64,000 nucleotides of DNA from the NCBI GenBank assembly GCA_965204525.1, contig OZ241994.1:3472001-3536000 (forward strand), read 5' to 3'. The stretch comes from Bin5 sp965204525 (lineage in GTDB: Bacteria; Chloroflexota; Anaerolineae; Caldilineales; Caldilineaceae). Positions 26,957 to 34,700 of the stretch are shown here, piece by piece. The notes under the pieces are model-generated. The model worked only from the letters and a program-made list of their open reading frames with translations, ran no database searches and had not been told where the DNA came from. The position numbers and the translations under genes are program-made. Position 1 is the first letter of the stretch; every line of letters starts with the position of its first letter.

Positions 26957-27985
26957 ATGACCTGCAAGCAGCTTACTCTGTCCTGGGTGGTCGTCGCAGT
27001 TGCCGCCCTGTTGCTGACCGCCTGCAACCCCATCCCTGCAGAGCTGCCTGTTCCGACCGGCGTTTCGACGCCGGGATCGGCCTGCGCGGCGCTCACGGAA
27101 ACAGCGCTGGCGGCATTGACCAATGCCCCTCCGCCGCCTGCCCTCGCAAGATTCGACGCCGCCGACCGTAAGGCTTTTGCCAGTTCCGCTTTCGGCTACC
27201 TGTGCGAGTTGAGCGAAGAGGTGGGGCCGCGCGAGAGCGCCACGCAGGAGGAACTGGAGGCCGCAGAGTTCCTGATGGACCGCTTTACCGAGTTCGGCTA
27301 CAGCCCGGAGGTGCAAGACTTTGGGCAGTGGACAACGGTAAAGGAACTCCGACCACCCCCAGGGCCATCCCGGAACGTAATCCTTGAACTTCCCGGTCGC
27401 GGTGAGGGCGTGGTCATCCTGGGAGCGCACTACGACACGACGCCGGATTCCGTGGGCGCCAACGACAACGCCTCCGGGATAGGCGTGCTGCTGGCGCTGG
27501 CAGAGAGGTTGGCGCGGCCTCCGTGGTCGAACCGGGCGGTTTCGGTCTTCCCGTTCACGCTGCGGTTTATCGCCTTTGGCTCAGAGGAGACCGGACTGCA
27601 CGGCAGCTGGCATTACGTGGAACAGTTGACCGACGCAGAATTAGCCGGCATCAGGGTCATGATCAACCTGGACTCGGTGGGATCCGGCGCAACTCTCTCG
27701 GCGGTCGGCAACCCCTGGTTGACCAGGCATGCATCAGAGGCCGCCGAGAGGGAGGGCGTGCGCCTCACGATCATCAGGCGCTGGCTCTCCGGGGGCTTCA
27801 GCGATAACTTCAGCTTCGCAGACGCTTGGGTGCCGACCATTTTCTTCGCCGGGGACGACACATCACGCATCAACAGCCCAGACGATACGATTGAGTTCAT
27901 CAACCCGGCGCTGCTGGGAGACACGGCGGTGCTGGTCCTGGACCTGCTTGCCTCCCTTGAAGATTTGCAATGTCGATGCCGCTAA
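26957..27985 (+). CDS. M28-family zinc peptidase lipoprotein, copy 2
   Basis: 342 residues from ATG 26957, chosen because it directly precedes the signal peptide (MTCKQLTLSWVVVAVAALLL, then TAC lipobox). Same zinc motifs as copy 1 (AHYDTT, GANDNASGIG, SEETGLHG, INLDSVGSG), and again Asn replaces the last His (INSPDDTIEF). The pair clearly arose by tandem duplication: long stretches such as FLMDRFTEFGYSPE are shared. Copy 2 is a lipoprotein while copy 1 has a signal anchor. Confidence 0.87.
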   Translation: MTCKQLTLSWVVVAVAALLLTACNPIPAELPVPTGVSTPGSACAALTETALAALTNAPPPPALARFDAADRKAFASSAFGYLCELSEEVGPRESATQEELEAAEFLMDRFTEFGYSPEVQDFGQWTTVKELRPPPGPSRNVILELPGRGEGVVILGAHYDTTPDSVGANDNASGIGVLLALAERLARPPWSNRAVSVFPFTLRFIAFGSEETGLHGSWHYVEQLTDAELAGIRVMINLDSVGSGATLSAVGNPWLTRHASEAAEREGVRLTIIRRWLSGGFSDNFSFADAWVPTIFFAGDDTSRINSPDDTIEFINPALLGDTAVLVLDLLASLEDLQCRCR

Positions 27986-28068
27986 TGCCATCTCCGGGTG
28001 TAGACCATGCAGGCGGACTGAAACCCGGCAAAGATGTTGATGGAAGAAGTGCAGCGCACGGATTCACC

Positions 28069-28074
28069 AGGAGG
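28069..28074 (+). promoter_or_regulatory. Ribosome binding site that sets the gatB start
   Basis: AGGAGG, 9 bp before TTG 28084. No comparable site precedes the upstream ATG codons of the same frame. Confidence 0.75.
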
Positions 28075-28083
28075 ACGCCGCAA

Positions 28084-29559
28084 TTGAAACAGGAATACAA
28101 CGTCGTCGTGGGCATGGAAGTCCACGCGCAGCTGCTGACGAAGACGAAGATGTTCTGCCGCTGCAGCGCCGACTACCAGGGCGCGCCGCCCAATACGCAC
28201 ACCTGCCCGGTCTGCCTGGGCCTGCCCGGCGCGCTGCCGGTAAGCAACCGCGCCGCGGTCGAAGCCACCATCCGCACGGGGCTGGCGCTCAACTGCGAGA
28301 TCGCGGAGACCGCTGTCTTCGCACGCAAGAACTACCACTACCCCGACCTGCCCAAGGGCTACCAGATCTCCCAGTACGAGCTGCCCCTCTGCCGCAACGG
28401 CTGGGTCGAGATCGAGCTGCCCGACGGCGGCGTCAAACGCATCCGCATCCACCGCGCCCACCTGGAAGAGGATACCGGCAAGAACACGCATGCGGGGCTG
28501 CATACGCTGGTCGACCTGAACCGGGCCGGGATGCCGCTGATGGAGATCGTCACCGAGGCCGACATCGCCAGCGCCGACGAGGCCTACGCCTTCCTGACCA
28601 AGCTGCGCTCGATCCTGCGCTACCTGGGCGTCAACAGCGGCAACATGGAGGAGGGCGCGCTGCGCTGCGAGCCCAATATCAGCGTACGCACGCCGCAGCA
28701 GGCCGCCCGCGGCGAGTTCGGCACCAAAGTCGAGGTCAAGAACCTCAACAGCCTGCGCGCGGTGCGCAACGCCATCGCCTACGAGGCCGAGCGCCAGGCC
28801 GACGTGCTGAACAGCGGCGGCGTGATCGAGCAGGTAAATATGGGCTGGGACGAAGACCGTCAGCGCACCGTCCTGCAGCGCTCGAAGGAGAGCAGCGAGG
28901 ACTACCGCTACTTCCCCGAACCGGACCTGCCGCCGCTGGTGGTCGACCGGCAGTGGGTGGAGGGGACCGCGCGCACGCTGCCCGAGCTGCCGGACGCCAA
29001 GGAGCAACGCTACCGGCAGGATTGGTTCCTGCGCCCGGCCGATGCCGGCGCCATCACCGGCGAAAAGGCGGTGGCCGACTACTTCGAGGCCGCAGTGGCT
29101 GCCTACGGCCAGGAGGACGGCAAACCCCAGCGCATGGCCAACTGGCTCACCGATGAGCTGTTCCGCCTGCTCTACGCCGACGGCGAGGGCCAGGATCTGA
29201 GGCAGATCGCGGATACGCGCGTGCAGCCGCAGCAGCTGGCCGCGCTGGTGCAGATGGTGGACGCCCGCGAGATCAACGCCAACACCGGCAAGAAGGTGCT
29301 GGAGCTGATGTACAGCAGCGGAGACGATCCCCAGGCCGTCGTCGAACGGGAAGGGCTGGCGATGGTCAGCAATACGGACGTCATCGACGCGGCCGTGCAG
29401 GAAGTCTTCGACAGCAACCCGGACGAGCTGGCCCGCTACCGCGGCGGCGAGAAGAAGCTGTTCGGCTTCTTCATGGGCCAGATGATGCGCGCCACCAAGG
29501 GCAAAGCCGACCCGCAGGCAGCCCGCCAGCGCCTGCAGGAAATGCTTGATAGTTCTTAG
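28084..29559 (+). CDS. gatB: Asp/Glu-tRNA(Asn/Gln) amidotransferase subunit B
   Basis: 491 residues from TTG 28084; the frame is open back to ATG 27970, overlapping the M28 gene, but the protein family begins near EYNVVVGMEVHAQLLT. GatB signatures: VGMEVHAQL, CPVCLGLPGALPVSN, YPDLPKGYQISQYE, EDTGKNTHAG, YRYFPEPDLPP, and the C-terminal YqeY-like helical tail. With GatA and GatC (not in this window) it amidates mischarged Glu-tRNAGln or Asp-tRNAAsn. The Zn-binding region has C-R-C and C-P-V-C. Confidence 0.95.
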   Translation: MKQEYNVVVGMEVHAQLLTKTKMFCRCSADYQGAPPNTHTCPVCLGLPGALPVSNRAAVEATIRTGLALNCEIAETAVFARKNYHYPDLPKGYQISQYELPLCRNGWVEIELPDGGVKRIRIHRAHLEEDTGKNTHAGLHTLVDLNRAGMPLMEIVTEADIASADEAYAFLTKLRSILRYLGVNSGNMEEGALRCEPNISVRTPQQAARGEFGTKVEVKNLNSLRAVRNAIAYEAERQADVLNSGGVIEQVNMGWDEDRQRTVLQRSKESSEDYRYFPEPDLPPLVVDRQWVEGTARTLPELPDAKEQRYRQDWFLRPADAGAITGEKAVADYFEAAVAAYGQEDGKPQRMANWLTDELFRLLYADGEGQDLRQIADTRVQPQQLAALVQMVDAREINANTGKKVLELMYSSGDDPQAVVEREGLAMVSNTDVIDAAVQEVFDSNPDELARYRGGEKKLFGFFMGQMMRATKGKADPQAARQRLQEMLDSS

Positions 29560-29669
29560 TGTTCAGTTTCTGGTTTTTAGTGATGCCCCGCCGGGGCGCT
29601 CGCTATTCAAATCTCAGCCACCAACGACCGTCCACTATCCACTATCCACTATCCACCGACCACTGACCT
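29551..29669. repeat. Heptamer-phased repeats after gatB
   Basis: Two tracts. 29551-29584 in complement reads CACTAAA-AACCAGA-AACTGAA-CACTAAG. 29631-29668 reads TCCACTA three times, then TCCACCG-ACCACTG. Between them GCCCCGCCGGGGC (29585-29597) is a small hairpin that might end gatB transcription. Confidence 0.7.
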
Positions 29670-29672
29670 CCC

Positions 29673-30614
29673 ATGACTCTTTCTCTCACCCACACCCGCA
29701 ACGAAAAGACCGCACCGCACAGTCACCGCACGCCCGGCTTCGCCTCGCTTGAGCTGAAGTGGGAGACTGTGACGCTCTTCCGCTACATCTATGACCCGGA
29801 CATGCCCCAGTCCGAGTCGCCCAAGCCCTTCTTCCACCCCGTCAACACGCTGGCCGGCGACCTGATCACCAACTACCGCCCGCATGACCACGTCTGGCAT
29901 AAGGGCATCCAGATGACGATCGCCCACCTGGACGGTCAGAACTTCTGGGGCGGGGGCAGCTACCGCCACGGCGAGGGCTATGTCGACCTGCCCAACAACG
30001 GCAGCCAGCGCCACGACGGCTGGGATTCGATCGAGGTAGAGGACAACCGCTTCGCTGCCACGGAGAGGCTCTCCTGGATCACACAGGCCGGCGAGCACTG
30101 GATCGACGAGACGCGGCACATTGCCGTGGAGACCGTTGACCCCGACGCAGGTTACTGGGCCCTGGACTTCACGACCAGCCTGCGCAATGTGCGGGGCGAG
30201 TCGCTGCATATCGGCTCGCCCACGACCGCGGGCCGTCCGCTGGCCGGTTACGGCGGGCTGTTCTGGCGCGGGCCGCGCGCCTTCGACAACGGTGAGGTCA
30301 TCACCGCCGCGGGGCACGAAGGCGCCGACGCGATGGGCGAGGCCGCGCCCTGGCTGGCCTACACCGGCCGCCACGACGGCAACGGCCACGCGTCAACCCT
30401 CGCCTTCCTCGACCATCCCGCCAATCTGCGCTATCCCAACAAATGGTTCGTGCGCCAGACGCCCTACGCCTGCGCCAGCTTCGCCTTCATGTTCGACGAG
30501 GTGTATGAGTTCGAGGCGGGGGAGACGATTACGCAGCGCTACCGACTGGTGATCGCCAATGGCGACTGGGACGCCGTGCAGGTGGAGGCCGCGGCAGAGG
30601 CGTGGCGCGGTTGA
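29673..30614 (+). CDS. PmoA/DUF6807-family protein
   Basis: 313 residues, beta-rich. Motifs of the family: FFHPVNTLAGDLITNYRPHD followed by HVWHKGIQM, GYGGLFWRGPRAF, and FAFMFDEVYEFEAGE at the end. Despite the 'methane oxygenase PmoA' name, members are soluble proteins found beside sugar transport and Gfo/Idh genes, and a sugar-binding or epimerase-like role is more likely. A broken copy of its 3' end lies at 31568-31655. Confidence 0.82.
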   Translation: MTLSLTHTRNEKTAPHSHRTPGFASLELKWETVTLFRYIYDPDMPQSESPKPFFHPVNTLAGDLITNYRPHDHVWHKGIQMTIAHLDGQNFWGGGSYRHGEGYVDLPNNGSQRHDGWDSIEVEDNRFAATERLSWITQAGEHWIDETRHIAVETVDPDAGYWALDFTTSLRNVRGESLHIGSPTTAGRPLAGYGGLFWRGPRAFDNGEVITAAGHEGADAMGEAAPWLAYTGRHDGNGHASTLAFLDHPANLRYPNKWFVRQTPYACASFAFMFDEVYEFEAGETITQRYRLVIANGDWDAVQVEAAAEAWRG

Positions 30615-30710
30615 GGCGGGATGCGCTTCGACGATGCAAGTGCGTGCCGCCGTCGTTTTTTGAGAATTCAACTGACCCTCCACCTGCTGGGGAAATTGCT
30701 TTGCTGTATG

Positions 30711-30749
30711 CCTTAGCTCGTTGTCCAGCTTTTGGGACCAAGCTCATCC
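30711..30749. repeat. Third, short relic of the ~545-bp repeat
   Basis: CCTTAGCTC-N3-GTCCAGCTTTTGGG-(A)-CCAAGCTCA matches 2279-2317 at the right end of copy A with only a few differences. It lies between the PmoA-family gene and the HepT gene, so the family also marks a second accessory junction. Confidence 0.65.
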
Positions 30750-30783
30750 GGTCCAGGAACGGCTCAACTGCCAAGGACAGATC

Positions 30784-31206
30784 ATGCCACTTCATCTGGA
30801 CAATCTGAGAGATTCGATCGAAGCGCTGGATGAACTGTTGACAGCCAGCGAAGATGAAGCCCGCATGGGACGGCTGAGCGAAATCGAGCGGATCGGCATT
30901 CGCGCCGGCGTCGTAAAGCACTTCGAGATAACCTACGAACTCTCCTGGAAGCTTATGGCGCGCTGGCTGAATACCAACGTCGGCCCCGACACTGCAGACG
31001 GCGTGACGAGGCGTCAGCTGTACCGTCTTTCCGCGGCGCATAGACTTATCTCCGATGTCGATCGCTGGATGCAGCACCACGATGCAAGGAATACAACCTC
31101 CCACATCTATGACCGCGAGAAGGCCCAGCAGGTCTATGAAGCAGTGAGAGGATTCACGCACGACGCCCGGCTGCTGCTGAAGGCGCTGGAAGCCCGCAAT
31201 GATTGA
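30784..31206 (+). CDS. HepT-like HEPN protein (HI0074 family)
   Basis: 140 residues from ATG 30784; earlier codons belong to the repeat relic. Helical, with GVVKHFEITYELSWKLMARW and R-N-T-T-S-H in DARNTTSHIYDRE, the R-x4-H motif of HEPN RNases in HepT/MntA systems. The next gene overlaps by 8 bp. In known pairs HepT is an RNase toxin, silenced when MntA adds AMP to a Tyr near the R-x4-H motif; a Tyr follows the motif here (HIY). Confidence 0.85.
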   Translation: MPLHLDNLRDSIEALDELLTASEDEARMGRLSEIERIGIRAGVVKHFEITYELSWKLMARWLNTNVGPDTADGVTRRQLYRLSAAHRLISDVDRWMQHHDARNTTSHIYDREKAQQVYEAVRGFTHDARLLLKALEARND

Positions 31207-31531
31207 CCTGAGCCCAGACCACCTCAACACGGTGAAGCAGATTCTGGCGGAACACGTGCCGGCTTGCGAAGTGCGCGCCTTCGGTTCCCGCGTGACCCAG
31301 TCTGCAAAGAAATATTCCGACCTCGATCTCGCAGTCGTCGGCGCTACCGCACTGGACCGGCACACCCTTGCACGGCTGAAGGAAGCGTTTGAAGACTCCG
31401 ACCTGCCTATTCAAGTAGACGTTCTCGACTGGCAGGAAATCTCCCAGAGTTTCAAGGAGATCATTGCGAAAGACTACGCGGTCCTGCAGGAGATGCCGGA
31501 CGGCCCAAGTGGGCGTGTTGCCTGGGAATAG
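31199..31531 (+). CDS. MntA-like minimal nucleotidyltransferase antitoxin
   Basis: 110 residues. The polymerase-beta-like motif G-S-R-V-x6-Y-S-D-L-D-L-A-V is complete, with both Asp metal ligands. It overlaps the HepT start-to-stop by 8 bp, which indicates coupled translation of a HepT/MntA pair. Confidence 0.88.
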   Translation: MIDLSPDHLNTVKQILAEHVPACEVRAFGSRVTQSAKKYSDLDLAVVGATALDRHTLARLKEAFEDSDLPIQVDVLDWQEISQSFKEIIAKDYAVLQEMPDGPSGRVAWE

Positions 31532-31567
31532 CGAACAGAGTTCACGGACGATGGACCGGACAATCAC

Positions 31568-31655
31568 CGCTATACCAACTATGGTTTGTGCGGCAGACGC
31601 CAGTGCCAGTTTCGCTTTCATGTTCAATAAGTTGTGTGCGTTCGCGGCGGGGGTT
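31568..31655 (+). pseudogene. Fragment of the PmoA-family gene 3' end
   Basis: 88 bp aligned to 30429-30522 with small indels: CGCTATACCAAC, CAGACGCC, GCCAGTTTCGCTTTCATGTTC and TTCGCGGCGGGGG correspond to the same order of words in the intact gene. It still reads FAFMFNKLCAF in one frame. The HepT/MntA pair lies exactly between the intact gene end and this relic. Confidence 0.7.
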
Positions 31656-31709
31656 GGGGATGTAGCGAGGGGGGGCTGGGGGAAGAAGCGTTAGCCTGTG
31701 CTGTGATTC

Positions 31710-34700
31710 TTAATCTGCCAGCGCCGGGGGCAATCCCTCCACTATGCGCGTCGTCTCTACGCTGACGTGTACCAGTCGTTCAAGATGCGCGACCAGTCCG
31801 GCTGGGTTCTCGGCAAACCAGGCGTTGGGGTCGTTGACGATGCCGCTGTCCTTGTCCTGGCGTATGCGTAGTCGGTCCACCGCCCACTCCAGCGGTGTGC
31901 GCCCGTTGACTACGTAACCGTGCGCCGCGGCGGGGATGCTGTGTAGCGTGACGGACGGCGTGACATGCAGCACCGACCTATCCGGCTCCTTACGCGTCCC
32001 ACCCCACTTCATGGGACTCATGTCCAACTGATAGGGGTTGGGACCATGATCGATTTGCACGATCAACTTGTATTGCGGACCGGTCTCGTAACCCAGGTGC
32101 AAGGCAGCCAACTCCGCGCCGGCATCCTGGAACGCGCCGAAGTCCGGCGCGAAGGGGATGCGGGGCAGATCTTTGGACAGGTCTGCGCGGTACTTCGCCC
32201 GGTAATCGGGCGCGTGCAGAAGGCCGTAGATGTAGTGCCAGATGTCGTCCTTGGTGATCTGCAGGGCGGGGTATTGAGCGCGGAACTGCTGTAGGCACCA
32301 ATCGGTGACGTTGTCGAGGCGTCGGTAGCCAGGGACGTTCTCCAAACCCTCATCGCCGTTTTGAACCCAGGCATCCGGGCTATCCGGGTCGTGGGCCTCG
32401 TAGCGCCAGCGGGAGAACCATTGGGCACTGCCTATTAAGTGCAAGTTTGGGATGGTGTCGGTAATGAGAGTGGAGAACTCAACTGTTTCGCCTCTCCCGG
32501 TAACCCCGATTACTTGGTTTGGCGCGTTGGGAGCAGGGAATATCGAAGGGATGTTACAACGGCTCCACACATGATCGCTGTCAAAGCAAAGATGTTGCTT
32601 CACAAAAGGACGGTACATACTTTCCCTCAATGTATCTGGACAGAAATGAATTTCCTGAAGACTCTTAAGGCGTCTCACTGAAACTTTGTCCCACCTAATG
32701 GTATGAGGAGCAACATTTTTGGTGGCCTGTGATATGGAAAGTTTGCCGGCCATAACCTGCGCGCGTTTCTGTTCGTAGTGATCGACCATACCCCGCACAC
32801 GATGGGTCAACATTGAGAGATCAAATGAATACACCCAGACATCCCGTAGCGTAACGACGCCGAAAGAAGAGAACGCAAAACAGGCTTTGGGAAACTTAAG
32901 TCTCTTGCTTTCCTTGTCAACAATAGGTATGAATGTCTGATAGTTGGGATCGCGCTGGCTTAACCAGTCGTAATGGGCATCAGGCGTGATCTTCAGCCAG
33001 TCGGCGATTCCAGAAATTGAGCAACTTTCCTTGATAATTCCCAGTTTTTGCTCTCGTGACAGGTAATCTCCGATATCTTTGTAACGGATCTGGCATCCTC
33101 CCTTGTGCGCGGGATCTCGAACCAGCACCATGATGGCCACAGGGGTACGGGTCCCCTGCCCGAAGACATTGTCCTTCTCTTGCCGCCGTCGCTCTCCTGA
33201 TGTTCTTGCGTTCCCTCTAAGGTTGAACACATACAGATGCGAAAACTCGTCTGCTAGGCAAGCGCGTAGTCCACTGTCAGTGTTGCTGTCAATGAACGAT
33301 CCGTTAGTTACAAAAGCAACGATACCCTCTTCCCCGATTCGATCACTTGCCCAACGGATCGCCATTTTGTAACTGTCATAAAGTGATTTCTTTGCCACTA
33401 AAGTGCTTTTTTTTGCATAGGTTTCCCTTACCTTACGTTCAAGGCGAGGATACGAAACGTTTGGATTGTCATCAGTCGCGTTCCGTTGGCCAGCGGAATA
33501 CGGGGGATTACCAACGATAACTGTGATGTCCCGGCCCTGCTGCCGTTCCACTCGTTCGCTGTTGACCGGGAAGGTCTTGGCAAACTGACCTTCATCCTCG
33601 CCCAGCGTAAAGGTGTCGGTGAACACAATACCTTCGAAGGGTGCATATTCCGTCTCCATGCCGCGCCGCCCGTGGTAGGCCTCCTCGATGTTGATGGCGG
33701 CGATGTAGTAGGCCAGCAGCACGATCTCATTGGCGTGAAGCTCCGATGTGAACTTGCGGACCAAGTCCTCGTCTAGGATCAACTCCGGGTTTTGCAGCAG
33801 GCGCACAATGAATGTACCGGTGCCGGTGAACGGGTCGAGTATATGCACGTCCTTGCTGGTCAGACGCCGGCTGAAATGCCCCTGCAGGGCGTGGTCGGCA
33901 GAATGCAGGATGAAGTCGACCACTTCGACCGGCGTGTAGACGATGCCAAGCCGCTCGGCCTCTTTCTTGAGGGCTACCTGGAAGAAACGCTCGTACAGTT
34001 CGAGTAACACCTTCTGTCGGGCATCAGCGTTGTCCAGGGCTTGAGCGCGGCTTCGCACGCTCTCATAGAAGCCTTCCAGACCTCGGGTTTCGTTCTCCAG
34101 GCCCTCAGCTTCCAGCAGTTCCACCAAGCGATCTAGGGAGCGGGAGACAGGGTTGCTGTCCACAAAGTCATAGTCTGCAAACAGCGCTTGGAACACCGGC
34201 CCCGTAACCAAATGCTGAGCCACCATCGCCACCAGGTCCTCCTCCTGCAGGGATGGATTCAGGGTCTGCTGCAGGTCGGCCAGGAAGGCGTGGAAATCCT
34301 GCCGCAGGGTGATCCTCTCCGGGCTCTGGATCAGACCGGTAACGCGAACACGGATGCGGTCGGCGATCTCGGCCACGTCCGATGCCCACTGGGGCCAGTA
34401 CTTGCGGTCGCCGCACTTCTCCACGATGCGGGCGTAGATTGCGCCGGGAGGAATCTTGTACACCAAGTCCAGGGACAGTTGGGAAGTTCGATCCTTGGCC
34501 TCGCCGTTGTCATCCCCGTTGCCGCCTATAATCTTGATGCGCTCGGTGGGTCTGTTGTTAAGGTCCAGCGAGTTGATCTCCAGGTCAAAGCGGTCGTCGT
34601 GGCTGCGCAGGGCGCGTAGCACGCTCCACACCACCTGGAAGGTCTGGTTATCGTCCAAGGCCCGGTCGGGCTCCTCATCCGGGCTGATTACCACCGGCAG

